From an uncultured Flavobacteriales bacterium (GTDB lineage: Bacteria > Bacteroidota > Bacteroidia > Flavobacteriales_F > PHOS-HE28): 64,000 nt of DNA. The notes below the pieces were generated by a model. That model ran no database searches and was not told the origin of the DNA. It saw only the letters and a program-made list of their open reading frames with translations. This document shows positions 35,500 to 44,371 of the stretch, piece after piece. Position numbers and translations under genes: made by a program. Where the stretch lies: positions 1-64,000 of the forward strand of contig CALMPI010000031.1 in NCBI GenBank assembly GCA_937872175.1, given 5' to 3'. Position 1 is the first letter of the stretch; each line of letters begins with the position of its first letter.

Positions 35500-36426
35500 A
35501 TGAAGCACTGGCTGCACGCCTTCCGCCTGCGTACCCTGCCCTTGGCGGTGAGCAGCATCATCGTGGGGAGCGCGTTGGCCTGGTATGGCCGTAAGGCTGT
35601 GATGCAGTATGATGCGTTCAGCAGGCCGGTGCTCTGGCTTGCACTTCTAACCGCCGTTCTTCTCCAGATCCTCAGCAACCTCGCCAACGACCTTGGAGAT
35701 CACCAACACGGGACCGACAACCAGGACCGCGTGGGCCCACAGCGGGCCGTGCAGAGCGGTGCCATCACACCGGCACAGATGAAGCGCGCCATGATCATCT
35801 GCGGCCTGCTGGCCTTCACTAGCGGCTGCACACTGATCACCGTGGCATTGGGCCTCACGTTGCAGACGCTGCTTTTCCTGCTGCTCGGACTTGCAGCGAT
35901 CGGTGCGGCGGTGAAGTACACCTTCGGGAGCAACCCTTACGGATATGCGGGCCTTGGTGACATCAGTGTGTTCCTCTTCTTTGGCATCGTTGGTGTGTGC
36001 GGGACATTCTACTTGCATACTAGGGGATTCGTGCCTCTGGACCTGTGGTGGGCTTTGCTGCTCCCTTCAGTCGCTTTTGGATCCCTCAGTGCCGGCGTGC
36101 TCAACGTGAACAACATGCGCGACATCCGGAACGACGCGGCGAGCGGCAAGCGCACGCTCGTGGTGCGGATGGGAAGTGCCAATGCCCGCATCTATCACAC
36201 GGTGCTGGTACTTGGCGGCGTTGCCTGCCTGGTCGCGTTCGCGTTGATGGGAGATCAAGGCTGGGTGTCCTGGCTCTTCCTTTTGACCGCGCCCGTGTTC
36301 CTGATGCACTTGAAGCGCGTGTGGTCGGCCGTCGAACCACGCAGCCTCGATCCCCAACTTAAGGTGCTAGCGATGTCCACCTTCCTCACCGCGCTCCTCT
36401 TCTCGCTGGGCCTTATCCTTGCGTGA
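35500..36426 (+). CDS. menA: 1,4-dihydroxy-2-naphthoate polyprenyltransferase
   Basis: A 308-residue integral membrane UbiA-family prenyltransferase that attaches the isoprenoid tail to DHNA. The first Asp-rich motif is NDLGDHQHGTDNQDR and the second NNMRDIRND; about eight or nine hydrophobic helices surround them. ATG 35500 gives the family start MKHWLHAFRLRTLPLA; GTG 35482 is possible but adds residues not seen in relatives. G+C is visibly lower than in neighbours: 32 of 60 bases at 35941-36000 against 40 of 60 in menB at 35101-35160. The stop overlaps menC by one base. Confidence 0.94.
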   Translation: MKHWLHAFRLRTLPLAVSSIIVGSALAWYGRKAVMQYDAFSRPVLWLALLTAVLLQILSNLANDLGDHQHGTDNQDRVGPQRAVQSGAITPAQMKRAMIICGLLAFTSGCTLITVALGLTLQTLLFLLLGLAAIGAAVKYTFGSNPYGYAGLGDISVFLFFGIVGVCGTFYLHTRGFVPLDLWWALLLPSVAFGSLSAGVLNVNNMRDIRNDAASGKRTLVVRMGSANARIYHTVLVLGGVACLVAFALMGDQGWVSWLFLLTAPVFLMHLKRVWSAVEPRSLDPQLKVLAMSTFLTALLFSLGLILA

Positions 36427-37478
36427 TGCTGCGCGCGCGCTGGATCGAACGCACCCTGGAGCCCCGCTTTGAGCTGGGCACCAGCAAGGGCACCATCTCC
36501 GCGCGCACGGTTTGGTACCTCATCGCCTGGCATCGCGACAGGCCCGAGGTGATGGGCATCGGCGAGGCCGCGCTCTTCCACGGCCACAGCAAGGAGTTCC
36601 CCGCCGACGTGCGCACCAAGCTGCTGGAGCTGTGCATGGAGACCGGCGACTGGACGAAGCGGCTGAACGACGACCTCGTGGACGTCCCCAGCGTGCGCTT
36701 CGCCGTGGAGCAATGCCTGAAGGACCTGGAGGCGGGCGGCACCAAGACGCTCTTTCCCTCCGCGTTCACGCTCGGTCGGCAGGCCATCCCCATCAACGGC
36801 CTCGTCTGGATGGGCGACAAGGCCACCATGAAGCAGCGCATCCGTGAGCAGCTCGACGGCGGCTTCACCACCGTGAAGATGAAGATCGGCGCCATCGGCA
36901 TCGATGACGAATTGGAGCTGCTCAAGGCGGTGCGCGCTGAATACGGTCCGGATGACATCATCCTGCGGGTGGATGCCAACGGCGCTTTCACAGCCCTTCA
37001 GGCCCCGGACGTGCTGAAGCGCCTGGCCGACCTGCAGGTGCACAGCATCGAGCAGCCCGTGCCGCCCGGTCAGTACGAGGTGATGGCCGAGCTCTGCGCG
37101 GACACGCCGATCCCCATCGCGCTGGACGAGGACCTCATTGGCCACAACACGCCCGACGCGAAGGTGGACCTGCTCGATACCGTGCGTCCGCAGTTCATCG
37201 TGATCAAACCAAGTTTGGTGGGCGGCTGGGCGGCCACGCAGGAGTGGATCGATCGGGCGAAGGCACGCGGTATCGGCTGGTGGATCACCTCGGCCCTGGA
37301 GAGCAGCGTCGGTCTCAACGCCATCGCCCAGTACACGGCCACGCTCAACCCTTCCCTCGCCCAGGGCCTCGGCACCGGGCAGGTCTACGCCAACAACATC
37401 CCCTCGCCCCTGCTCGCCGAGCGCGGCCTGCTGCGCTACCGGCCCGAGGTCGAATGGGACCTCAGTTCATTGCGGTGA
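36426..37478 (+). CDS. menC: o-Succinylbenzoate synthase (enolase superfamily)
   Basis: A 350-residue dehydratase that converts SHCHC to o-succinylbenzoate. The catalytic KxK is in TVKMKIG. Metal ligands are in RVDANGAF (Asp), SIEQPV (Glu) and ALDEDL (Asp), and the second catalytic Lys in FIVIKPSLVGG. ATG 36426 overlaps the menA stop (TGATG). Enolase-superfamily enzymes can also be dipeptide epimerases, but position between menA and menE supports OSB synthase. Confidence 0.92.
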   Translation: MLRARWIERTLEPRFELGTSKGTISARTVWYLIAWHRDRPEVMGIGEAALFHGHSKEFPADVRTKLLELCMETGDWTKRLNDDLVDVPSVRFAVEQCLKDLEAGGTKTLFPSAFTLGRQAIPINGLVWMGDKATMKQRIREQLDGGFTTVKMKIGAIGIDDELELLKAVRAEYGPDDIILRVDANGAFTALQAPDVLKRLADLQVHSIEQPVPPGQYEVMAELCADTPIPIALDEDLIGHNTPDAKVDLLDTVRPQFIVIKPSLVGGWAATQEWIDRAKARGIGWWITSALESSVGLNAIAQYTATLNPSLAQGLGTGQVYANNIPSPLLAERGLLRYRPEVEWDLSSLR

Positions 37479-38539
37479 ACCCCTTCACGCGGCTCACGGT
37501 GGACGGCACGACGCTGGAGGGCGACGCCCTGCGGCGCTGGGCCGATGCGCTGGTGGCGCGCCATGACGACGATCCGGAGGGTGCGCAAGCCCTGCGTGCC
37601 ACGGTGCTTGAGCTGATGCGCGGCGAAGGGCTCGCGGTCACCACCAGCGGCACCACGGGACCGCCCAAGCGGATCACCCTGCCGGTGGAGGACCTGGTGG
37701 CCAGCGCGGAACTGACCGGGCGCGTGTTCGGTCTGGGCGTGGGCGAGCGTGTGCTGCACTGCCTGCCCGGCGCCTTCGTCGCCGGCAAGCTGATGCTCGT
37801 GCGGGCCTTCGTGCTGGGGCTCGACCTGCATGTCATCAGCGCGCGGGGCAGCGTGCTGGCAAAGCTCGACCGGCAGGACCGGTTCCGATTCGCCGCCATG
37901 GTGCCCCTGCAGCTGGCGCGCGCCCTGGACGAGGACCCTGCGCGCGTGGAGGACCTGTTCCACACGGTGCTGCTGGGCGGCGGGCCCGTGAGCGAAGCGC
38001 TCGAGAAGCGCGTGGCCGACCTGCGGACCGAGGTGTTCCTGGGCTACGGCAGCACGGAGACCGTGACCCATGTGGCGGTGCGCCGCCTCAATGGACCGGA
38101 CGCTTCGCCGGTGTTCACGGCCGTGGGCGATTGCCACTTCGCGCGCGATCCGCGCGGCTGCCTGGTGATCTACACGCCGCACCTCAGCACCTTCCAGCAG
38201 GTGACCAACGACCTGGTGGAACTGGTGGACGACACGCACTTCCGCTGGTTGGGTCGCCACGACAACGTGATCCTGAGCGGGGGCCGCAAGGTGCACCCCG
38301 AGCAGCTGGAGGCCCGCACGACCGCGCTGATCGATGAGCCGCACTATTTCAGCGGCACACCGGACGCGCTGCTCGGCCAGGCCGTGGTGCTGACCATCGA
38401 AACGGACCGCCCGCAGGAGGAGGTCGTGCCCGCGGTGATGGCCCGGCTGCTGCTCGTGCTGCATCCGCACGAAATGCCGCGGCACATCCGCACCCTGCCC
38501 CGCCTGGAGCGCACCGTCAGCGGCAAGATCAGGCGTTGA
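37475..38539 (+). CDS. menE: o-Succinylbenzoate-CoA ligase (AMP-binding)
   Basis: A 354-residue, compact adenylate-forming enzyme. The phosphate loop is TTSGTTGPPKRITL, the central motif GYGSTETVTH, the hinge LGRHDNVILSGGRKVHPEQLE, and the catalytic C-terminal Lys is in SGKIRR. It activates OSB with ATP and CoA for MenB. GTG 37475 overlaps the menC stop as GTGA, echoing other junctions in this operon; ATG 37454 is an alternative that adds seven residues. The short form is usual in Bacteroidota. Its last 11 bases overlap the convergent rluD-like gene. Confidence 0.9.
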   Translation: MNPFTRLTVDGTTLEGDALRRWADALVARHDDDPEGAQALRATVLELMRGEGLAVTTSGTTGPPKRITLPVEDLVASAELTGRVFGLGVGERVLHCLPGAFVAGKLMLVRAFVLGLDLHVISARGSVLAKLDRQDRFRFAAMVPLQLARALDEDPARVEDLFHTVLLGGGPVSEALEKRVADLRTEVFLGYGSTETVTHVAVRRLNGPDASPVFTAVGDCHFARDPRGCLVIYTPHLSTFQQVTNDLVELVDDTHFRWLGRHDNVILSGGRKVHPEQLEARTTALIDEPHYFSGTPDALLGQAVVLTIETDRPQEEVVPAVMARLLLVLHPHEMPRHIRTLPRLERTVSGKIRR

Positions 38540-39611
38540 GCCCCTCGTCCTCCTCGGTCTCCTCCTCCATCGGACGGGCCCCGGTGTAGGTGCGCCACTT
38601 CGCCAGCACCGCCTCCATGTCGGCCGGCAGCGGGCTCTCGAACCGCATCCGCGCACCCGTGGCGGGATGATCGAACTCCAGCGTGCGGGCGTGCAGCGCC
38701 TGGCGGGGCAGCAGCGCGAAGCAGTTCTCCACGAACTGCCGGTACTTGGTGAAGGTGGTGCCCTTCAGTACGCGATCCCCGCCATAGGCCGCGTCGTTGA
38801 ACAGGGGGTGACCGGTCCACTGCATGTGCACCCGGATCTGGTGCGTGCGGCCGGTCTCCAGCTTGCACTCCACCAGGGTGACGTACCGGAATCGTTCGAT
38901 CACCCGCCAGTGCGTCACAGCGGCCTTGCCCTGGTCGCCCTCGGGAAAGATGTACTGCACCGTGCGGTCTTTGGGGCTCCGGCCGATGTGGGCCTCGATG
39001 GTGCCTTCCTCATCCGCGAAGTCCCCCCACACCAGCGCCTGGTACCGGCGGTCGCTCGTGCGCTCGAAGAACTGCCGGGCGAGGTGTGTCAAGGCCTCCT
39101 CGTTCTTGCCCACCACCATCACTCCGCTCGTGTCCTTGTCCAGCCGGTGCACCAATCCGGGACGGGGGATCTCCGCTCCCGGCACCGCCGGCAGCCGTCC
39201 GAAGTGGAACAGCAGCGCGTTCACCAGCGTGCCGGTCCAGTTGCCATGGCCCGGGTGCACCACCAGCCCCGCCGGCTTGTCGATCACCACCACGTGCTCG
39301 TCCTCGTACAGCACCTTCAGCGGGATGTCCTCCGGCTGCAGCTCCACCTCCCGCTGGGGGTAGGGCAGCACGATGCTGACGACGTCGCCGGGCTTCACCT
39401 TCTGGCTGGGCTTCGCCGGCCGGTCGTTCACGCGCACATTGCCGGCGCGCGCGGCCACCTGGATGCGGTTGCGTGAGGTGTTGGCGAGGCGGTCGAAGAG
39501 GAACTTGTCCAGCCGCACGAGCGTCTGCCCCGGATCGCACACGATGCGATGATGCTCGTAGAGCTCCTGCTCCTCGCCGCCCTCGGGCTCCAACACGTCC
39601 GTGCCCGCCAT
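38529..39611 (-). CDS. RluA/RluD family 23S rRNA pseudouridine synthase
   Basis: A 360-residue enzyme with an N-terminal S4 RNA-binding domain (VRLDKFLFDRLANTSRNRIQ) and a catalytic domain with HRLDKDTSG (catalytic Asp near 155). KPAGLVVHPG and ETGRTHQIRVHM are further family motifs. It is most like RluD, which modifies helix 69. An acidic tail (EEETEEDEG) extends past the domain. The start overlaps the upstream sorted-protein stop by one base, so it is the last gene of a PASTA/sorted protein/rluD operon. Confidence 0.92.
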   Translation of the reverse strand: MAGTDVLEPEGGEEQELYEHHRIVCDPGQTLVRLDKFLFDRLANTSRNRIQVAARAGNVRVNDRPAKPSQKVKPGDVVSIVLPYPQREVELQPEDIPLKVLYEDEHVVVIDKPAGLVVHPGHGNWTGTLVNALLFHFGRLPAVPGAEIPRPGLVHRLDKDTSGVMVVGKNEEALTHLARQFFERTSDRRYQALVWGDFADEEGTIEAHIGRSPKDRTVQYIFPEGDQGKAAVTHWRVIERFRYVTLVECKLETGRTHQIRVHMQWTGHPLFNDAAYGGDRVLKGTTFTKYRQFVENCFALLPRQALHARTLEFDHPATGARMRFESPLPADMEAVLAKWRTYTGARPMEEETEEDEGLNA

Positions 39612-41830
39612 CACCGTTGCACCATCAACCGGGCATGCCCGAGCACCAAGCCCTGGGGATCCACGACCCGGACGATGTAGGGACCGGGCGCCGCCCCGGC
39701 CAGATCGATGGGCGCGTCCCTCCTGTACGGTTCGCGAAGGAGCAGGCGTCCGGTGGCGTCCCACAGCTCCACACTGCCCACGGCCCCGTCCAAGCGCACC
39801 CACAGGTCGTTCGCGGCCGGATTGGGCCAGAGGCCGAGCTCCTGGTCCGGCGCATCATCCACGCCGGTGAACGGGTCCACGGCGGCCACGAGCACCGGCC
39901 GGATCATCAGCGAACCCTCCTGCGTGGTGTTGGTGAACGAACCCGTGGTGTTGTAGAAGATGCGGGACTGACTGTTCGTGTTCTTGTCGAAGCCCACGTT
40001 CATGAAGGTGGCCGTGGTCTGCACGAAGCCGACATAGAAGGTGGACGGCACCCAGACGGTGGAATCCAGTGGATACTCCACGAACTTGTTCAGCCCGTGA
40101 GGCCGGTAGTCCGGATCGCTGAAGCTGAAGTTCTGGTGGATGATGGTCTCCGGGCTGAGCGAGCTCCAGACCGTGAGCAGGAAGCTGGCGTTCTCGGGGC
40201 TGGCCGGGAAGAAGATGGGGTCGAAATAGATCCGCACGGCCCGCAGGGAATCGGCCTGCTGCATGTCGAACCGCACCGCCACCTTGCCGCCCGGCGCATT
40301 GGTGAGGCCATAGCCCGCCTCCGCGCTGCCGTCGTCCAGCGCGTAGTAATTGCTCAGCTCCTGCACGAACCGCATGGTGTCGTTGTACCGGTTGATGTCC
40401 GGGGTGACATCGATGGCGAAGGTGTTGCGCCAGAACGCCGCACCGGTGCTGAGCGACGGATCGTAGGCGAAGGGCGCCACCGCATGCGTGCTCGTGAAGG
40501 TGCTGTTCGCGTTGTTGATGATGTTGCTGCCCGCTCCGAAGGTGGCCACCGGCGCCCCGCCGTCGAGGCCCGAGCTCGCCTCCCAAGTGATGAAGCGGTC
40601 CTGGTCGGCGAGGTTCTTCTGCAGCAGATCCACCGAGGTCGCCATGAACGAGGCGGGGGCATTGCTGAAGTGCGTGAAGGGCACCGCGGTATAGGTGTTC
40701 AGCAGGGTGTTGCCGGGGTACACCCAGGCCACATCCACCAACAGAGTGTCGTCGTAGGCACGCTGCCGGGCCAGCCGTACATAGTCGATGTGCCAGTGGT
40801 CCAGCGCGCCGCTGCGCGTGCCGTAGTTCAGGAAGCGGAACCGGAAGTCGGGCTTCAGGAAGCGGAAGTCCGTGATGGGCAGCATCACCTGCTCGAAGGG
40901 AGCGAGCGCCGTGTACGGCGTGCTCCACCGACGGATCCACGCGTCGTCATCCGGCGCGTAGAACTCCAGCACCAGGCTGTCCTGCGTCTGCACCTCGGTA
41001 TCACCGCTGCGTCCCTGCGGCTGATGGAAGAAGCTCAGGTAGATGGAATCACCAGGCGGATAGGCCATGTTGATCGGCACCGTGGTGAGGTGGTCGTTGA
41101 TCCCGTAGGCCGTGGGCGCGTTGGTGACGTACGGCAGGCCCGTGCGGTCCACGCCATCGAAGGTGGCCACACCGATGGTGGGGGGGTCGATCGGATAGGT
41201 GCCGTTGATGTGCGCGTCATCGTCGGCCCACAGGATGAGCGGCACATCCACCCCGTTCTGCTCGTAGGTGCGCGGGTCGGCCGGCACGGTGTACACCTCC
41301 AGCGAATCCTGCAGCAGGTCGGCCGCCGGCACGGCCAGCGTGTCGCTGAACGGATCGGTGAGCGTATCGTAGATGGTGTAGGGCGGCCAGGCGGACTGTG
41401 AGATGGAGGTGGACGGATAGGTCGACAGATCGAAGAGCTCGATGGTGATGATGGGGTTCGCCTCCCGCCAGGTGCTGTCCACCCCCACGGTGTCCGTGTA
41501 GAAATGAAAGGTGGTGTCGGAATAGAAAGCCATGTCCGGGGTGGAGATACCGCCCACGGCGATGCGGTACACCACATCGGTGAGCGTCACGCCGGGATCG
41601 TCGGGCGCGGCGTTGAGGTGACGTGTGCGGTCAATGGAGAAATCATCCATCAGCGGCAGCTGCTGGGTGGCGTTCTCGTAGAGGTAGAACGTGTTCTCCG
41701 CAGCACGTTGCAGCGCGCGTTCGTTCTCCGGGCGCGATTGCCCGTTCAGCGGGAAGAGGGCCTCGTGCTGCGCCAGGGTGGTGGTGGCGAGCAGGACGGT
41801 GCCGAGGAGGACAAGGTCACGGTTCCGCAT
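39611..41830 (-). CDS. Large secreted protein with T9SS type A sorting domain
   Basis: A 739-residue protein with signal peptide (ending near TTTLAQ), a long beta-rich body with Asp- and Thr-rich segments (VTLTDVVYRIAVGG, ITIELFDLSTYPS) and a C-terminal type A sorting domain (LWPNPAANDLWV, VELWDATGRLLL, GPYIVRVVDPQG). I recognise no catalytic motif. It overlaps the PASTA gene by 14 bases and rluD by one, so its expression is tied to cell-wall and ribosome genes. The function is unknown; secretion across the outer membrane is inferred from the sorting domain. Confidence 0.85.
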   Translation of the reverse strand: MRNRDLVLLGTVLLATTTLAQHEALFPLNGQSRPENERALQRAAENTFYLYENATQQLPLMDDFSIDRTRHLNAAPDDPGVTLTDVVYRIAVGGISTPDMAFYSDTTFHFYTDTVGVDSTWREANPIITIELFDLSTYPSTSISQSAWPPYTIYDTLTDPFSDTLAVPAADLLQDSLEVYTVPADPRTYEQNGVDVPLILWADDDAHINGTYPIDPPTIGVATFDGVDRTGLPYVTNAPTAYGINDHLTTVPINMAYPPGDSIYLSFFHQPQGRSGDTEVQTQDSLVLEFYAPDDDAWIRRWSTPYTALAPFEQVMLPITDFRFLKPDFRFRFLNYGTRSGALDHWHIDYVRLARQRAYDDTLLVDVAWVYPGNTLLNTYTAVPFTHFSNAPASFMATSVDLLQKNLADQDRFITWEASSGLDGGAPVATFGAGSNIINNANSTFTSTHAVAPFAYDPSLSTGAAFWRNTFAIDVTPDINRYNDTMRFVQELSNYYALDDGSAEAGYGLTNAPGGKVAVRFDMQQADSLRAVRIYFDPIFFPASPENASFLLTVWSSLSPETIIHQNFSFSDPDYRPHGLNKFVEYPLDSTVWVPSTFYVGFVQTTATFMNVGFDKNTNSQSRIFYNTTGSFTNTTQEGSLMIRPVLVAAVDPFTGVDDAPDQELGLWPNPAANDLWVRLDGAVGSVELWDATGRLLLREPYRRDAPIDLAGAAPGPYIVRVVDPQGLVLGHARLMVQR

Positions 41831-42635
41831 CCGGGGCGTTCGGTTCGTGGATGGTGGTATCGGGCAGGTCGCGCGGTGCACCCGGTCCGGCCGTATCGGT
41901 GGTGAGCCAGATGTCCACGAGACCGCCCATGCTGATGCTGTTGCTCTCGGTGGCCTGTGGCGACTGCCTGAACACCCTCGCCAACGTGGAATCCGCGCGG
42001 GTATTGCAGCCTTCACAGACCACTACGGCGCCCAGGTTCAACGAGGCCATGTTGAGGATCGCAGCCACCTCGGCGTAGCTCCAGCCGGTGAGGTCCGGAA
42101 CAGGGACGCGCTCACCACCCTCCCCGCTGCCCAGCACGAGCACGATGGCGCCCCCCCGCTCAATGCCGGTGCCGGCTATGATGGTGCGCCCTTGATGCAA
42201 CTGGTCCACCACGCAGTCCACGCACGCGTCGGGGCGGTACCGCAGCTCGGCCACTTTCAGGCCCACGATCTCCGCCACGCTGATCGCCTGCCGTTTGCTG
42301 AGATCGACCAGGGCGGGCATGTCGATCAGCTTGGGCCGGGTGGCGTTGACGATCAGGTACACCGTGCGGTCGGGCTTCACCCCGGCGCCCGCATCAGGGT
42401 CCTGGTCCACCACGGTGCCCTTCGGTGCCGAATCGGTGTGCACGGAATCCACCACTTCCACATGGAGGCCCAGCGGACCGACGGCGGCCTTGGCCTCGGC
42501 CACCGAGAGCCGCGTAAGGTCGGGCACCTCCACCACCACGCCATGCCGGGTGTAGTGGCGCACCCAGGACCATCCGCCCAGCAGGAGCAGTGCGCTGAAC
42601 AGCACGGGGAGAAGGAGCGGGAGGGCGCGGCGCAT
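41817..42635 (-). CDS. PASTA-domain membrane protein
   Basis: A 272-residue protein with one N-terminal membrane helix (about residues 5-25) and three PASTA-like repeats outside it (VEVPDLTRLSVAEAKAAV, MPALVDLSKRQAISVAEIVG, VPVPDLTGWSYAEVAAIL). PASTA domains bind peptidoglycan fragments or stabilise division proteins. No kinase or transpeptidase domain is attached. ATG 42635 was preferred over GTG 42638. A TATCTTCG box lies 34 bases upstream. Divergent from ddl, an arrangement that fits a shared cell-wall role. Confidence 0.88.
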   Translation of the reverse strand: MRRALPLLLPVLFSALLLLGGWSWVRHYTRHGVVVEVPDLTRLSVAEAKAAVGPLGLHVEVVDSVHTDSAPKGTVVDQDPDAGAGVKPDRTVYLIVNATRPKLIDMPALVDLSKRQAISVAEIVGLKVAELRYRPDACVDCVVDQLHQGRTIIAGTGIERGGAIVLVLGSGEGGERVPVPDLTGWSYAEVAAILNMASLNLGAVVVCEGCNTRADSTLARVFRQSPQATESNSISMGGLVDIWLTTDTAGPGAPRDLPDTTIHEPNAPDAEP

Positions 42636-42669
42636 CACAAGGGCGGCCTACGGGCCGCGCGGAGCGCGG

Positions 42670-42677
42670 CGAAGATA
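42670..42677 (-). promoter_or_regulatory. Promoter -7 box for the PASTA operon
   Basis: TATCTTCG on the minus strand, 34 bases before ATG 42635. Confidence 0.45.
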
Positions 42678-42707
42678 GCCCTTCAACCCGGGGTGATAAG
42701 GCCCCGC

Positions 42708-42715
42708 TACCTTCG
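42708..42715 (+). promoter_or_regulatory. Promoter -7 box for ddl
   Basis: TACCTTCG, six bases before ATG 42722. Confidence 0.5.
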
Positions 42716-42721
42716 CCCGCC

Positions 42722-43729
42722 ATGGACCCCCGTCCCCCCATCGCCGTGGTTCGCGGCGGCTATTCGGGCGAATCGGTGATCAGCCACCAGAGCGCCCAAC
42801 GCATGCTTTCGGCCATCGACAGCGCCCGCTTCGATCCGTTCTTCGTCACCATCACGCGCGATGGATGGAGCTGCGAGCGTGCTGATGGATCGGCGCTGCC
42901 CTTCGACCGCGCCGGCTTCCGCCTGGACCGGGGGAACGGCCTGGAGCGCTTCGCCGTGGCCCTCATCGCCATCCACGGTCCGCCCGGCGAGGACGGCAAG
43001 CTGCAGGGCTACCTGGACATGCTGGGCGTGCCCTACCAGACCGGCGGGGTGCTGCCCATGGCGCTCAGCTTCAGCAAGTACGGCACCACCGCCCTGCTGC
43101 GCCAGCTGGGCTTCCGTGTGTCGCCCTCGGTGCTTTGGCACCGCGACCTGGTGGGCGACCGGCACGTGCTCCCGGAAGGCATCGGCTACCCCTGCTTCGT
43201 GAAGCCCGACGAGAGCGGCAGCAGCCTGGGCGTCACCAAGGTGAAACGGCCTGCTGACCTGCCCGCCGCTCTGGCGGCGGCCTTCCGCGAATGCGCGCGC
43301 GTGATGGTGGAAGCGGCGGTGAGCGGCCGCGAGCTCACCTGCGGCGTCATCCGGCTCAACGGTCACGTGCGGGCGCTGCCCGTGTGCGAGATCCGGACCC
43401 CGCGCGAGTTCTTCGACTACGAGGCCAAGTACCACGCCACCGACACCGAGGAGATCGTGCCCGCGCCCCTCAGCCCGGCCGTGACAGCCCTGGTGCAGCA
43501 CCGTTCGGTGGCCATCTACACCGCGCTGGACCTGCGCGGCATGGTGCGCGTGGACCACTTTTGGAGCGGCGGGGAGGAGGCCATGGAGGACGCGCTGGTC
43601 ACCATCGAGGTGAACACCACACCGGGGTTCAGCCAGGCGAGCATCTTCCCCAAGATGCTGGAGGCGAGCGGCCTGGGCGTGCCCGCGGCGGTGAACGGTC
43701 TTCTCGAGGAGTGCCTCGCGAGGCGCTAG
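42722..43729 (+). CDS. ddl: D-alanine-D-alanine ligase
   Basis: A 335-residue ATP-grasp enzyme that makes the D-Ala-D-Ala dipeptide for peptidoglycan. Key segments are AVVRGGYSGESVIS (the usual GGxSxE loop), IHGPPGEDGKLQG, CFVKPDESGSSLGVTKV, AVSGRELTCGVI, VRVDHFW and IEVNTTPGFSQAS. The stop codon overlaps that of the convergent rdgB gene in a shared CTAG palindrome (43726-43729). Confidence 0.95.
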   Translation: MDPRPPIAVVRGGYSGESVISHQSAQRMLSAIDSARFDPFFVTITRDGWSCERADGSALPFDRAGFRLDRGNGLERFAVALIAIHGPPGEDGKLQGYLDMLGVPYQTGGVLPMALSFSKYGTTALLRQLGFRVSPSVLWHRDLVGDRHVLPEGIGYPCFVKPDESGSSLGVTKVKRPADLPAALAAAFRECARVMVEAAVSGRELTCGVIRLNGHVRALPVCEIRTPREFFDYEAKYHATDTEEIVPAPLSPAVTALVQHRSVAIYTALDLRGMVRVDHFWSGGEEAMEDALVTIEVNTTPGFSQASIFPKMLEASGLGVPAAVNGLLEECLARR

Positions 43730-44301
43730 CGTGCGCGCAGGTGTTCGAGCAGGGCGGCCGTGGCCCGAGCGCGGTGGCTGATGCGGTTCTTCTCCTCCGC
43801 TGTCATTTCAGCGAAACTGCGCTCCTCCCCTTCCGGCGCGAAGAGGGGATCATAGCCGAAGCCGCCCGTGCCGCGGGGTGTGCTGAGGATGCGCCCCTCG
43901 ACCACGCCGTGGAACAGCTGCTCCCTGCCGTCCTCGATGAGGGCGATCACCGTGCGGAAGCGCGCCGTGCGGTCACTGCGACCCTCCAGGGCATGCAGCA
44001 GCTTGCGCATGTTCGCCCGCGGATCGCGGTCCTCCCCGGCGTACCTCGCGCTGTGCACGCCAGGCGCGCCGTTCAACGCGTCCACCTCCAGGCCCGTGTC
44101 GTCCGCGATGCAGGGCAGTCCGCAGCGGTCGTGAACCCACCGGGCCTTCTGCACGGCGTTGGCCTCCAGGGTGTCACCGGTCTCCGGCAGTTCCCCGCTC
44201 ACGCCCACCTCGTCGGGGCCGAGCACGCGGCAGGTGGAAGGAAGCAGGGCGGCCAGCTCGGCCACCTTGCCCGGATTGCGGGTGCACAGCACAAGTTCCA
44301 T
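43726..44301 (-). CDS. rdgB: RdgB/HAM1 family non-canonical purine NTP pyrophosphatase (XTP/dITP)
   Basis: A 191-residue enzyme that removes ITP, dITP and XTP from the nucleotide pool. Family motifs are CTRNPGKVAEL, the catalytic IADDTGLEVDALNGAPGV, GGFGYDPLF, MTAEEKNRISHRARA. ATG 44301 gives the standard N-terminus MELVLCTRNPGK and is four bases after a degenerate CATCTTCG box. It is convergent with ddl and divergent from the flippase gene. Confidence 0.94.
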   Translation of the reverse strand: MELVLCTRNPGKVAELAALLPSTCRVLGPDEVGVSGELPETGDTLEANAVQKARWVHDRCGLPCIADDTGLEVDALNGAPGVHSARYAGEDRDPRANMRKLLHALEGRSDRTARFRTVIALIEDGREQLFHGVVEGRILSTPRGTGGFGYDPLFAPEGEERSFAEMTAEEKNRISHRARATAALLEHLRAR

Positions 44302-44344
44302 CGGGCGAAGATGCACATCCCCTGAACGGCCCGACCCGCCCGGT

Positions 44345-44352
44345 TACCTTTG
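44345..44352 (+). promoter_or_regulatory. Promoter -7 box at the head of the glycan locus
   Basis: TACCTTTG, a perfect match, 19 bases before the flippase GTG 44372. Confidence 0.55.
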
Positions 44353-44371
44353 GCCGCACCACTTCATCGCA

